Assembly (NCBI GenBank): GCA_004353515.1
Contig: SMNZ01000006.1
Location: 124,001-188,000 of the forward strand
Source of the DNA: Alteromonadaceae bacterium M269
GTDB lineage: Bacteria; Pseudomonadota; Gammaproteobacteria; Enterobacterales; Alteromonadaceae
Length of the DNA: 64,000 bases
Direction: 5' to 3'
The first letter of the stretch is position 1. The number at the start of each line of letters is the position of its first letter. A program made the translations under genes and the position numbers. The notes under the pieces were generated by a model. That model was not told where the DNA came from. It was given only the letters and a program-made list of their open reading frames with translations, and made no database searches. Of the stretch, positions 26,147 through 35,846 are shown in pieces.

Positions 26147-28966
26147 TTAGAAGCTGTAACTCACACCTGCAAAGTACTGTCTACCAAAGAACTGGATAGT
26201 TCCTGTCTGTGCCGTTGTACCAAAGTAAGTACTAACCGACTCATCTGTTAGGTTGTTCGCTTGGAATAACAGAGTCAGACCTTTAAGCGAGCTTTCGTCA
26301 GAGAAGTCGTACGACGCTTGGAAGTCCACAATAAACTCTTCATCAGTGAATGGTAGTTGTGTATTGATACCTGTTTGAGGTGAGATGAACTCGTCTCTGT
26401 AGCGTCCGGATATTCTTGCTGAATAGCCATTATGCTCATAATAGAACGTACCATTAACGACATTTTCAGATAAACCTGGTAGCGGAAGATTAAGCTCCGT
26501 ACCACTGTTTGCTGCAACGAAATCTATCTGACTTTCTGTGTAAGAGTAGTTGGCGACTAAACCAAAGCGGTCAAATGGAGCTGGTAAGAAGTCAAAGCTC
26601 TGGTTATATCCGAACTCTAACCCTCTAACATAGCCACCTTGGCCGTTAACTGGGCCAGTGAAGCTGCCGATAAATGACGCTTGCGCTTGTTGAAACTCCA
26701 TTTGGTTTTGTGGTGTTAGGAAATCAAGAATATTCCCTTCTGAGAAATCAAACTCATTGTTTGTCTCGGTAACGATGAAGGTATCCAGATCTTTGTAGAA
26801 AGCTGCAATGGTAATAATACCGCCGTTCTTGGTATAACGTTCCCACGCTAAGTCAAAGCTGTCAGCTAAGAAAGGCTCTAGAACAGGGTTACCTTGACCG
26901 CCTCCAGTTAACCTGTTTTCAGAAACGTTAAAGGAAACATTAAATCCACCGGCTAGCTGATTGATGGGTGGACGAGACAAAGCTCTTGATAGGCCAAAGC
27001 GAATTTGGTCTTGCTCAGTTACTTTGAACACTAAGTTCAATGACGGCAGAACTTCGGTGTACTCAACACCAGATGGCGTTGTAATTTCCAGGTTGTTTGA
27101 CAGCTGTTCAGTTTCTACAACACGAACACCAACGTTACCTGTTATTGGTGTGTTTCCAATTTCTGTATTGAGGTTAAGTTGAACAAAAGCTGCTCTTGTA
27201 TCTTCAGATAAAACAAAGCTTTCGGTGCGAGTAAATGCTTGCTCCTGATTACTGACGATTGGGCCACCTACTGCTTGCTCTGCTAACCTTCTTGGGTCAG
27301 ATATAACGGTAAAGCACGGGAACCCTGCACGAGCAAAGTCACCAGAGAAACACTCAATTGAAGAGTTAGAGTCATCTAGAGCAACTGGAGGTAACGATGG
27401 TGCAAATTGGAAAAAACCTGCGTCGTTACCGACATCAGCTGAAGTTCTGAACTGATCAGCTTCCCTATCGGAAATTCTGATACCTGCTTGAATCGATGAA
27501 AGCCAATCGTTGTCTTCAAACTGATAAGCCACTTCCGCTGCTACAGCGAATAATTCGTCATTGTTTTCAAATGGGAAGGCACCGAAGCGGCTTAAGAATA
27601 GGTTGCTACGATCACTGAAATCCTGACCGATATTAACAGTTGGTAAGTCTGTGCCATTAAGTATGTAGCTTGCAGTTACCTGATCAGCGATAACTGGGGT
27701 ATTAGGTTGGTCGTTACCACAGCAAGGGTTACCTGGCTCACCACCATCTAAACTAGCCAAAACTAATGCAGTGCTGACTTCGTTAGAAAAGACGCTCTCA
27801 GCATTTGAGTATGTGAAGTCCGTTGTGAAAGTCCAGTTATTGCTGATGTACTCTATCTTGGTACCGATGGAAACCAGTTCGTCTTCATCGAAATTATTGT
27901 CGTTGTTGTTCTGGATCGTTAAACCAAAACCACCACCTGCTGTGGGTGCACCAGTATTTCTTGAAAATTCACCACCAATGACGGCATTGTTAACAACAAC
28001 TGGGTTGTTAACTGTAGTATTGCCACCGTTGATTTCTTGTGGCCCGATAACACGTATACCGCGCTGGAAAGTTTCGGAAGTAAACTTCGAGTAGTAAGCA
28101 TCAAAATCGATATTAAGCTTATCGTTAGGACGATATTGGAGTGCGACGAAAACACCATCTCGTGTATCTGTGCCGCCAGCTTCTTCTAGCTCGAAACCGA
28201 AACCAACAGCGTCGTTCACACCATCGCCATTAAAATCGTTTGAAGGTTGTTGGTAGTCAAACCCAACAAAGCGCGTTGAAACATCAGGTTGGTCTAATCG
28301 TGCATAGCCTAATGCGATACCGAGTTTATCTTCGATAAGCTGATCGACGAAAGAGACACTAAAACGATAACCTTCTTCGTCTGCATCAAAGATTTCGTCT
28401 GCACGGTCATTAAAGCTACCTCTCAAGTTTAGGTTAACTGAACGACCATCTTGCTCAAGAGGACGAACAGTATTGAGGTTGACTGTACCAGCGAGGCCAC
28501 CTTCGATAAGAGATGCTTTAGGTGTTTTATAGACTTCGACTGATGTCACTAGTTCTGATGGGAACTGTTCAAACTCTACCGCTCTGTTGCCGTTGGGAGT
28601 AACTTGCTCACGACCGTTAAGCGTTGCAAAGGTTAGCTGCTGTGATAAACCTCGAACGTTGATTGCGCTTGACTGGCCACTCGTACGCTGCGATGTAATA
28701 CCTGGTAAACGAGCTATCGCATCTGCAACTGAGATATCTGGTAGTCGCCCGAGATCTTCTGCGGAAATTGCCTCAACAAAAGTATCTGAAAATCGCTTGG
28801 TGTTTATTGCTTTTTCCAAGCTTTGTTTAAAGCCCTTTACTTCAATAACTTCTACGGCATCGTCCGTATTTTCAGCGTCTTGTTGAGCATCTTGTGCATA
28901 GCTACTAGCCGCCATTGACAGTGTCATAAACGCAAGAGCTATAGGATTTAGCCTATAATTTTTCAT
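26147..28966 (-). CDS. TonB-dependent outer-membrane receptor for alpha-glucans
   Basis: 939 residues. Signal peptide (to SSYAQ, about 25), then a TonB-box-like EVIEVKGF segment, a plug domain (about 48-170: EDLGRLPDISVADAIARLPG, INVRGLS, VEVYKTPKA, GGLAGTVNL), and a 22-strand barrel ending in YFAGVSYSF with a terminal Phe. The plug style is that of marine carbohydrate (SusC-like/MalA-type) receptors. Imports malto-oligosaccharides released by the lipoprotein amylases; the substrate is inferred from neighbours and the shared operator. Confidence 0.92.
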   Translation of the reverse strand: MKNYRLNPIALAFMTLSMAASSYAQDAQQDAENTDDAVEVIEVKGFKQSLEKAINTKRFSDTFVEAISAEDLGRLPDISVADAIARLPGITSQRTSGQSSAINVRGLSQQLTFATLNGREQVTPNGNRAVEFEQFPSELVTSVEVYKTPKASLIEGGLAGTVNLNTVRPLEQDGRSVNLNLRGSFNDRADEIFDADEEGYRFSVSFVDQLIEDKLGIALGYARLDQPDVSTRFVGFDYQQPSNDFNGDGVNDAVGFGFELEEAGGTDTRDGVFVALQYRPNDKLNIDFDAYYSKFTSETFQRGIRVIGPQEINGGNTTVNNPVVVNNAVIGGEFSRNTGAPTAGGGFGLTIQNNNDNNFDEDELVSIGTKIEYISNNWTFTTDFTYSNAESVFSNEVSTALVLASLDGGEPGNPCCGNDQPNTPVIADQVTASYILNGTDLPTVNIGQDFSDRSNLFLSRFGAFPFENNDELFAVAAEVAYQFEDNDWLSSIQAGIRISDREADQFRTSADVGNDAGFFQFAPSLPPVALDDSNSSIECFSGDFARAGFPCFTVISDPRRLAEQAVGGPIVSNQEQAFTRTESFVLSEDTRAAFVQLNLNTEIGNTPITGNVGVRVVETEQLSNNLEITTPSGVEYTEVLPSLNLVFKVTEQDQIRFGLSRALSRPPINQLAGGFNVSFNVSENRLTGGGQGNPVLEPFLADSFDLAWERYTKNGGIITIAAFYKDLDTFIVTETNNEFDFSEGNILDFLTPQNQMEFQQAQASFIGSFTGPVNGQGGYVRGLEFGYNQSFDFLPAPFDRFGLVANYSYTESQIDFVAANSGTELNLPLPGLSENVVNGTFYYEHNGYSARISGRYRDEFISPQTGINTQLPFTDEEFIVDFQASYDFSDESSLKGLTLLFQANNLTDESVSTYFGTTAQTGTIQFFGRQYFAGVSYSF

Positions 28967-29074
28967 GTTATTCGTATCCGATCCGTAAAGTTAAATGAAA
29001 TGTAAAGCGCATTAATTAAATGTTAATTCGACGAATACATGATAAATAAAGCGAGCTCTGCTTTGACAGAGCCT

Positions 29075-29086
29075 GCATACGTATTC
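29075..29086. promoter_or_regulatory. Operator GCATACGTATTC (receptor / LacI regulator)
   Basis: Second copy of the 12-mer, identical to the one at 23641, in the 391-base divergent region between the receptor and the LacI gene. A half-site-like CGAATACATG lies 40 bases closer to the receptor. No other gene is seen in the spacer. Confidence 0.75.
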
Positions 29087-29357
29087 AGATGGGTAATTTC
29101 TGTTCTCTGATTGTCTTGTCTTCAATTGTCAATTTTATGAGGGCAGTGAGCCCGGGTAAAAACGCTATTTGAATAGAGGGTTGAGTGGTTTATGTCCTTG
29201 GAGGATAGTAGTATTCCTATTTGTTAAGATTCTGTCATAGTATACAAAAATATTTTGTGCAGAAGGTCATACGACCCTAGTAAGTTGCTCAGTAGCCTCC
29301 CTTCACGAGTTGAAGTCATGCCTAAAAGAGTGACATTGATTTAAGAAATCTAATTGA

Positions 29358-30383
29358 ATGAAAAACGTAGTCACTTCTTTTGATATTGCATACAAAGCTG
29401 GTGTGTCTCAGTCAACGGTTTCTCGTGCGCTTAGCGATAGTCCTTTAGTTAACAAAAAAACAAGGGATCGCATTAAAGCGATAGCTGCTGAACTCAATTA
29501 CAAAGTTGATAAGAATGCGAGTAACTTGCGTAAGCAACAGAGTAAAACGCTTGCCTTGTTATTTTTTGAAGACCCCACATCTGACGATTCCTCTATTAAT
29601 CCATTTTTTGTGAGCATGCTTGGTAGCATTACTAAAGCGACTGCGGCACAAGGGTATGACCTGCTCGTGTCATTTCAAAACTTAAACGATGATTGGCAAG
29701 CGCTATACGAGGATAGCCACAAAGCGGACGGTTTGATTCTGTTAGGTTACGGTAGCTATACGGACTATGAACTGAAGCTTTCTCAGTTAGAAAGCCAGGG
29801 AACTCGCTTCTTGCGCTGGGGGGCTCCAGATGTGAATCATCCAGGTATTTCCATTGGTTCAGATAATGTCCTTGGGGGTTATCAAATAACTCAACATTTG
29901 TTGGAGCAGGGACATAAGACCTTTGCTTTTGTAGGAGATGTTACGCCTTCCGCACCGGAGCTTAAAGCTCGATTTGAAGGGTATAAACAAGCACTAACAG
30001 AGCACGGATTAGATCCTGATCAAATGTTGCAATTTGATGCTATCTCTACAGAGCAGGATGGTTACAAAGCGACTAGTCATATTCTAGATAGACAAACGCC
30101 TAATGCTATCGTTTGTGCTTCTGATTTAATGGCTATAGGTGCCATCAGTGCTATTCGAGCTCGTGGACTCAAAGTTCCACAGGATGTTGCCGTGGTCGGG
30201 TACGATAATATTCCAGTCAGCGCGTTCTCAACGCCACCTTTGACAACAGTTCAACAAAATACGCTATTGGCAGGTAAGCTGCTGGTGGAAAATCTTCTTA
30301 AGTTAATCAATAACGAACCTGTGTCTGACATACTCATGCCACCCGAGTTGATAACTCGTGACTCTTGTGGGCGACAAGTGTAG
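29358..30383 (+). CDS. LacI-family regulator of the alpha-glucan locus
   Basis: 341 residues. N-terminal helix-turn-helix (SFDIAYKAGVSQSTVSRALSDSPLV), hinge helix (NASNLRKQQSK), then a periplasmic-binding-protein-like sensor domain ending at TTVQQNTLLAGKLLVENLL. Divergent from the TonB receptor and flanked by the ATACGTAT operator that recurs four times in this locus, so it is the likely repressor, released by a maltooligosaccharide or glucose derivative. Confidence 0.9.
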   Translation: MKNVVTSFDIAYKAGVSQSTVSRALSDSPLVNKKTRDRIKAIAAELNYKVDKNASNLRKQQSKTLALLFFEDPTSDDSSINPFFVSMLGSITKATAAQGYDLLVSFQNLNDDWQALYEDSHKADGLILLGYGSYTDYELKLSQLESQGTRFLRWGAPDVNHPGISIGSDNVLGGYQITQHLLEQGHKTFAFVGDVTPSAPELKARFEGYKQALTEHGLDPDQMLQFDAISTEQDGYKATSHILDRQTPNAIVCASDLMAIGAISAIRARGLKVPQDVAVVGYDNIPVSAFSTPPLTTVQQNTLLAGKLLVENLLKLINNEPVSDILMPPELITRDSCGRQV

Positions 30384-30412
30384 GGCTATTGTCAAAACTA
30401 AGTTGTCAAATC

Positions 30413-31891
30413 TTAAGCAGTTTCTGCAGCCAAGTTATCTGAGCTTTTTTCTCTTACGAAAAATACGCTAACGCCACCAAGTAACATGCTGACGCCGGCT
30501 AAAACAATAATATTGCTTGCCTGATTGTCGAAGACATACTTCACGATAAAGCCGGTTGTAATGCCGGAGATTATCTGTGGAGCTGCAATGGTGAAGTTAA
30601 ACATACCCATGTATATTCCGGTCTTTTCGGCAGGAAGAGCACCAGAAAGCATCGCGTAAGGCATCGCCAGCATGGCCGCCCAGGCAATACCTATTCCTAT
30701 CATAGGGATAATCAGGTTAACCGCTCCAGCAGGTACCGTAATTTCAGTTACAAGAAGGTTGACGTGAGTTGGTGTTAAATCCTGGAAGAAGATAAAGCTA
30801 ATATAGCTAATGCCGCCTAAGAACAAGGATGTAGCATAAACGGTTCTACGCCCAAATGTATCGGCTAGCTTGGCTAAGAATACGGAAAAGATAGCGGCGA
30901 ACAGTGAATACGCAGCGAACAGAATACCAACCCAATCGCCAGCGGCTCCCATATCGGCGGAAATATTGGCGGGTAGTACATTGTTAACAGATGCTAGATA
31001 TTCACTGTCGTACCACTTCGCATCAACACCCCAGATATGTTGTGTTATTGCTGGCGTGGTGTAGACCCACATAATGAATAGTGCAAACCAAGAGAAGAAC
31101 TGCACTACTGCGAGTTGCTTCATTGTTTTAGGCATTTCCAAGAATAACTTAAAGAAAGTGCTGAGGCGTTCACCAATGCTTTCTTTCGTAGTATTTATTG
31201 CTTCTTGCTCTTCTTGTGACACGCCTTTGTATTCGAAATAGTCTTTGGGTTCGTACTCTTTAGTCTTAAGCGTTGTCCAAAGTACAGAACCAAGTAGTAC
31301 TGTGGCACCTATATAAAACGCCCAGACCACAGTTTCTGCGACTTCACCTTTCTGGGTGGTATTGTCCAAACCAATGACATTGGTGAGTACAAAAGGCAAG
31401 ATAGAACCGATAACAGCACCAATATTAATTAATACCGATTGCACTGAATACCCAACGTTACGTTGGCTCGCAGGGACCATGTCTGCCACCAATGAACGGA
31501 ATGGCTGAAAGCAAACGTTGAATGAGGCATCCATCAACGCCACCATGAAGACCCCAAAGACCATTGGAGCTAAAAAGGCGACAAAAAGAGGGGCATTAGG
31601 TAAGAGGATCATACCGATAACGGCAGCAATGGAACCTGCAATGATAAAAGGTTTCCTTCGGCCGAAGCGATTCCATGTTCTATCGGAAGCTGCACCGACA
31701 ATAGGCTGGACAATGAGCCCCATGATAGGAGCAACGAGCCAAAATAGAGACAGTGAATGTAAGTCGGCACCGAGGTCGCTCAGAATTCGACTAACGTTTG
31801 CGTTTTGTAATGCGAAGCCAAACTGTACGCCTAAGAATCCGAAACTGAGATTCCATATTTGAAAAAAGCTAAGTTGTGGCTGTTGGCGCAT
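30413..31891 (-). CDS. MFS sugar transporter (MalT/SLC45-like)
   Basis: 492 residues with about 12 TM helices. The SDRTWNRFGRRKPFI loop between TM2 and TM3 is the D-R-x-G-R-R signature of GPH/SLC45-type sugar:cation symporters. A central cytoplasmic loop (KEYEPKDYFEYKG) divides the two halves. In marine Alteromonadales this family imports maltose and maltodextrins across the inner membrane. Its promoter region carries an operator copy and, unusually, a MITE-like insertion. Confidence 0.87.
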   Translation of the reverse strand: MRQQPQLSFFQIWNLSFGFLGVQFGFALQNANVSRILSDLGADLHSLSLFWLVAPIMGLIVQPIVGAASDRTWNRFGRRKPFIIAGSIAAVIGMILLPNAPLFVAFLAPMVFGVFMVALMDASFNVCFQPFRSLVADMVPASQRNVGYSVQSVLINIGAVIGSILPFVLTNVIGLDNTTQKGEVAETVVWAFYIGATVLLGSVLWTTLKTKEYEPKDYFEYKGVSQEEQEAINTTKESIGERLSTFFKLFLEMPKTMKQLAVVQFFSWFALFIMWVYTTPAITQHIWGVDAKWYDSEYLASVNNVLPANISADMGAAGDWVGILFAAYSLFAAIFSVFLAKLADTFGRRTVYATSLFLGGISYISFIFFQDLTPTHVNLLVTEITVPAGAVNLIIPMIGIGIAWAAMLAMPYAMLSGALPAEKTGIYMGMFNFTIAAPQIISGITTGFIVKYVFDNQASNIIVLAGVSMLLGGVSVFFVREKSSDNLAAETA

Positions 31892-31921
31892 AGGTGATGA
31901 CTCGTTTATGTTAATTATCTA

Positions 31922-32180
31922 GGGTCTGTTGATCTTTGCTGTATAGACTTTGTTCTAAATAAAGGCTCTTTGATCGAGGCGCGGACTTGAAGGCTTAGTC
32001 ATCTAAGTCAAAAGTCCGTAACAAAGAGCAAGAAGCCTTTATAACGAATCCTATGGACAGCGTTTGTTATTTATACAGCATCAGAGCCTGTTTATTTAGA
32101 TGACTAAACTGCACAGTCCCTTCTTTGTCTAAATAACAAACAACTCGCTGCAAAACTGTACAGTAAAGATCAACAGACCC
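31922..32180. mobile_element. MITE-like element with 16 bp terminal inverted repeats and TA flanks
   Basis: Perfect termini GGGTCTGTTGATCTTT and AAAGATCAACAGACCC, each flanked by TA. The 259 bp interior folds into nested dyads: TAAAGGC...GCTCTTTG with CAAAGAGC...GCCTTTA, CGGACTT/AAGTCCG, GTTTGTTATTTA/TAAATAACAAAC. No ORF. TA target duplication suggests an IS630/Tc1-type or similar transposase acting in trans. It fills most of the 366-base spacer upstream of the transporter gene. Confidence 0.75.
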
Positions 32181-32225
32181 TAATAACGGATTGTAACCTC
32201 GGTGTTAAATCTACACTATCAGAAT

Positions 32226-32237
32226 GCATACGTATTC
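32226..32237. promoter_or_regulatory. Operator GCATACGTATTC (MFS transporter)
   Basis: Third identical 12-mer, extended on the left to GAATGCATACGTATTC. It lies 335 bases from the transporter start, separated by the MITE-like element, and just past the stop codon of the downstream-reading amylase gene. Confidence 0.65.
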
Positions 32238-32257
32238 ATGTTACTCGGCAGACGACA

Positions 32258-34183
32258 TTATCGTCCAGCAAGCGAAATAACCTTTGAATCATAGGGTTCG
32301 AGCTGAATATTTATATAATACTGGTTATTCTTTTTACTTAAGTTATGAGGTTCACCTGATAATAAATTGAGCGAGTCTCCGCTACTAATTTCGGATATTA
32401 GCGCCGGCGAAAGCGTGCTTTCATTAATCACAAGAGAGTAAGACTTTTGCTGAGGCGAGAAGTTGGTGACAACAACAATAGCTTGATCTTCGGTAGTTCT
32501 TACGAATGCAAACTGATCCTCTGAGTAATCGCTGTTTTGCTCAAGATTTAATGCGTGCAAAGATTGATAGTGCCCAAGCATTGTTGGGTGACTTGCAGAC
32601 AAGGTTAAGACTTTTTCATAAAACTGACGTAGTTCGCGTTCTTCCTGCGAAAGCTGTCCTCCATCAAATTCACCATTATTCATCCATCGTTGATGAGCTG
32701 GAACACCGATGTAGTCGAAGATACTGGTTCTCGAAGGTTCTCCGAAGCCAGCATTCTCGCTGCCATCTTCTCCAACCTCTTGACCAAAGTAGATAAGTGT
32801 TGGTGATCGGCTGATCAAAGCTGAAACGACAAGAGCAGGTTTACCTATGATGGCGTTGCCAACAAATTCTGGACTGGCGATGCGCTGCTCGTCGTGATTT
32901 TCTAGAAAGTGCAGTAAGTGAGGTTCAATATCAGCAAATCTGCGTTGAATATCATCAAGGGTTTGTGTGCCAGACTTGCCCTGCATAACTTCTTTTAAAC
33001 GGTCGTAAAAATCGACTTTGTCGTAGAGATAATCCATTTTCCCTAACTCAATATAATCTTTATAAATCGAAGGGTTATAAACCTCAGCAAGTAATAAAAA
33101 GTCCTTACGTTTTTGCTTAATGGACGAATTCAAAAATGACCAAAACTCAACAGGCACGAGTTCAGCCATATCAAACCTAAAACCATCAACGCCTTTGTCT
33201 AACCAGAAGTGCGCTATTGCTTCCATTTTATACCATGAGTCTGGTAAGTCTGATTGCTGTTGCCAGAATTCGTAATGCTGCTGAGATGACTTTGAGCGAA
33301 AGCTATCATCGAGTTTAGGGAAGTCGTAGGTACTGTCAGGCCGCACGCCGTAATTTATTTTAACGGTTTCGTACCAATCATTGGCATTGGGTTTGGCGAG
33401 CCTTGAGCCATTACCCGTCCATTTAGCTGGGTTTTCATCAAAATAGCCATCACTTAATTCATGCTGTTGGCCACCCAAAGGCTTTTTAGATGGATCGACA
33501 TCAGGAACAATAAAAGGCTTATTTTCGACATAGTAAAAGTTATTGTGCTTGTGATAAGCGACTGCCTTATTATCGTTTGCCCCGAAGTTTTGCTGACCTT
33601 CAGGTAGGTTAGAAGATGCATAGTTACGCGCAACATGATTTGGCACAATATCAATAATCACCCTCATATTGTGTTTGTGAGTTCGCTCAATAAGGTCTTC
33701 GAACTCTTCCATTCGTTGAGCAGGGTTAACTGCAAGATCGGGGTTAACGTTGTAATAATCCTTGATTGCATAAGGTGAGCCTGCGCGACCTTTCACGACA
33801 TCAGGATCATCATTGCTTATACCTATAGCAGAGTAATCATTAATAAGTGCGTGATGCAAAACCCCCGTGTACCATATGTAAGAAGTTCCTAACTGAGCGA
33901 TACCTTGAAGTGCACTGTCGTTGAAGTCGTCGAACTTTCCGACACCATTTTGTTCTGTGGTCCCCCAGGCTTGGTTATTCGTCACCTTGTTACCAAACAA
34001 ACGCGTGAATACTTGGTAGATAACAGGCTTACCTAAGCCTTGAGTATGATGGTTTATTGTTTGAGCTTGTGAGAGGGGAACTTCGTTGTTGTTCTTTTCT
34101 TGTAGAGGAGAACAAGAGCTAAGTAGTGTTAACGGCAGAATAAGCAATAGTGGCCGTTTGAATAGTCGGGAAAGAGTTTGCAT
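32258..34183 (-). CDS. GH13 amylase-family lipoprotein
   Basis: 641 residues. Lipoprotein signal with lipobox LLSSC (Cys24). Catalytic set IIDIVPNHVARN, FRFDMAEL (nucleophile Asp338), LAEVYNP (acid/base Glu367) and LENHDEQR (Asp431). The long NFYYVENKPFIVPDVD insert in domain B resembles alpha-glucan-degrading GH13 enzymes of Bacteroidetes and marine gammaproteobacteria. Probably surface or periplasmic, trimming malto-oligosaccharides before import. The operator copy at 34249 lies in its promoter. Confidence 0.9.
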   Translation of the reverse strand: MQTLSRLFKRPLLLILPLTLLSSCSPLQEKNNNEVPLSQAQTINHHTQGLGKPVIYQVFTRLFGNKVTNNQAWGTTEQNGVGKFDDFNDSALQGIAQLGTSYIWYTGVLHHALINDYSAIGISNDDPDVVKGRAGSPYAIKDYYNVNPDLAVNPAQRMEEFEDLIERTHKHNMRVIIDIVPNHVARNYASSNLPEGQQNFGANDNKAVAYHKHNNFYYVENKPFIVPDVDPSKKPLGGQQHELSDGYFDENPAKWTGNGSRLAKPNANDWYETVKINYGVRPDSTYDFPKLDDSFRSKSSQQHYEFWQQQSDLPDSWYKMEAIAHFWLDKGVDGFRFDMAELVPVEFWSFLNSSIKQKRKDFLLLAEVYNPSIYKDYIELGKMDYLYDKVDFYDRLKEVMQGKSGTQTLDDIQRRFADIEPHLLHFLENHDEQRIASPEFVGNAIIGKPALVVSALISRSPTLIYFGQEVGEDGSENAGFGEPSRTSIFDYIGVPAHQRWMNNGEFDGGQLSQEERELRQFYEKVLTLSASHPTMLGHYQSLHALNLEQNSDYSEDQFAFVRTTEDQAIVVVTNFSPQQKSYSLVINESTLSPALISEISSGDSLNLLSGEPHNLSKKNNQYYINIQLEPYDSKVISLAGR

Positions 34184-34248
34184 AAACCAGATGTTAAGTG
34201 AAGACCTATTGTATGAGGTTACAGTTGTTTTGCTGGCCGCTTCAACTC

Positions 34249-34260
34249 CATACGTATTCA
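34249..34260. promoter_or_regulatory. Operator CCATACGTATTC (GH13 lipoprotein)
   Basis: Fourth operator copy, one base different (CC for GC), 66 bases upstream of the amylase start. Completes the regulon of receptor, regulator, transporter and three GH13 genes. Confidence 0.7.
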
Positions 34261-34357
34261 GTCAACTTGAGATACTAATTTGGTTACAGTTTTGACGTTT
34301 CCTTCGCGTTAATGCTAGCTATGCTTGTATTGAGTTTGAACTAAGCAGAGGCGAAGC

Positions 34358-35170
34358 ATGACAAATCTACGAAAATTAACCTATCTGTTTATTTTTTCAT
34401 TGGTAAGTAGCTTTTGTGGCTTAGTGTTAGCTAAAGAATCATCCAATGGTTTAGCAAGCAAGACGCTAACCGGGAAAGCTTCTGATGGGGTTACATTTTA
34501 TGGGGAGTATTATCACGGTAATTTAGACAAATCATCTCCTCTTATCCTGCTTTTTCATCAAGGTGGATCGAATGGTCGAAGTGAATTCGAACCCTTGATT
34601 CCGTGGTTGAATGGCTTGGGTTATAGAGCCATTGCCTGGGACCAGCGTACGGGAGGTAACATTTACGGTGGTGAAAACAGAACCATTGCTGGTCACCCAG
34701 AAAGCCCTGAGATACTTCTACCAGAAAATCGAGAGGCCCGTTATTGCGGTGCTTACTTAGATTTTAAAGGTGCTCTTGATCTTGTCATTGAAAAAGGTTT
34801 AGCCGAAAAGCCTATTGTTTGGGGTGGATCTTATGCGGGTGCTTTGGCATTTCAACTCGCCGCTGAAAACCCTAACTTAGTTAAAGGGCTCCTTGCTTTT
34901 TCTCCTTCATCAGGGCAGTGGATGGCAAAATGCCGAACACGTAATTGGGCCGACAAGATAGCTATGCCGGCGATTGTTTTTCGACCTGAGTCTGAGGCCA
35001 GTAGAGCTAACTCTGTCGAGCAACGGCAAATACTAGAATCGGCGGATATTGAATTCCACGTTGTCGAAAACGGCGTTCATGCTTCTTCTATGTTAGTCGA
35101 GGCTCGGACCGAGCATGATATGAGTGACGTACGTGCAACAGTCGCAGAATGGCTTCAAAAATTGCCTTGA
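34358..35170 (+). CDS. Secreted alpha/beta hydrolase (dienelactone hydrolase-like)
   Basis: 270 residues. Signal peptide (about 1-25, GLVLAKE), HQGG oxyanion strand (LLFHQGGSNGR), nucleophile elbow VWGGSYAGALA (Ser about 156), and a C-terminal ENGVHASSML with the His. Serine esterase or peptidase type; substrate unknown. Not obviously linked to the sugar locus. Confidence 0.83.
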   Translation: MTNLRKLTYLFIFSLVSSFCGLVLAKESSNGLASKTLTGKASDGVTFYGEYYHGNLDKSSPLILLFHQGGSNGRSEFEPLIPWLNGLGYRAIAWDQRTGGNIYGGENRTIAGHPESPEILLPENREARYCGAYLDFKGALDLVIEKGLAEKPIVWGGSYAGALAFQLAAENPNLVKGLLAFSPSSGQWMAKCRTRNWADKIAMPAIVFRPESEASRANSVEQRQILESADIEFHVVENGVHASSMLVEARTEHDMSDVRATVAEWLQKLP

Positions 35171-35185
35171 AGAAATGAGGCAAAC

Positions 35186-35767
35186 TCAATCTATATGAAG
35201 CTTTGCTTTTGAAGATGCCAACACACCATTAATAATTAATTGTATAGATTGATCTATATCATCGAATGACAGGATGGATAGCTTGTCGCAACTTTTAGCG
35301 ACGGAGAATCCATGTAGATAATCTACTAAGAGATCTAAAAAGGCACTTCTTTCTTTTTCTTTGAGGCTCAAGGGGGTAATGATCTGTTGAAATCGATTTG
35401 TAAAAGCCTCTGCTGGGCTATCCGATTCCATTGTTAGCAGGACATTTAGAAGTCCGTCATATTTGTCCAGTGTCTTTAAATAGCTTTTACACAGTTTTAA
35501 TAGTTCATACTGCCAATCCTTATCTGATTTTGGCTCATACATATCTAAAATCAACGAGGTTGTAATGACTTCTAACAACTCGTTCTTGTTCTTAAAGTAA
35601 TGATAGATAGCCATAGCATCTACTGACAGCTCAGAGGCTAATGCGCGAATGCTTGGAATCCCTTGTTTCTCCGCCATCAGGAATTTAGCTTTTTGTACAA
35701 TAAGAGCTTTGTCTAAACCATCTTTTTTCTTAGGTGGTCGCCCTCTTTTTCTCTCGTTAACTTTCAT
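35186..35767 (-). CDS. TetR-family repressor
   Basis: 193 residues from the ATG; a TTG 63 bases earlier would overlap the operator and is rejected. A very basic head (RKRGRPPKKK) leads into the HTH (IPSIRALASELSVDAMAIYHYFKNKNELL) and a helical ligand domain. Divergent from the reductase gene, with a palindrome between them. Confidence 0.88.
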   Translation of the reverse strand: MKVNERKRGRPPKKKDGLDKALIVQKAKFLMAEKQGIPSIRALASELSVDAMAIYHYFKNKNELLEVITTSLILDMYEPKSDKDWQYELLKLCKSYLKTLDKYDGLLNVLLTMESDSPAEAFTNRFQQIITPLSLKEKERSAFLDLLVDYLHGFSVAKSCDKLSILSFDDIDQSIQLIINGVLASSKAKLHID

Positions 35768-35791
35768 ACCACTAATCTCTTGATAATCTAT

Positions 35792-35810
35792 AATTCTACG
35801 GTGTAGAATT
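35792..35810. promoter_or_regulatory. TetR operator AATTCTAC-GGT-GTAGAATT
   Basis: Perfect 8 bp arms with a 3 bp centre in the 79-base divergent spacer, 25 bases from the TetR start and 37 bases from the reductase start. Suits autoregulation plus control of the reductase. Confidence 0.75.
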
Positions 35811-35846
35811 GTTGGTAAGTAAACAATCAAATATAGGAGTTTTTCG

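Noticed and set aside
31922-32180. Riboswitch or attenuator for the transporter gene
   Set aside because: The perfect terminal repeats and TA flanks fit a transposed element better than a regulatory leader.
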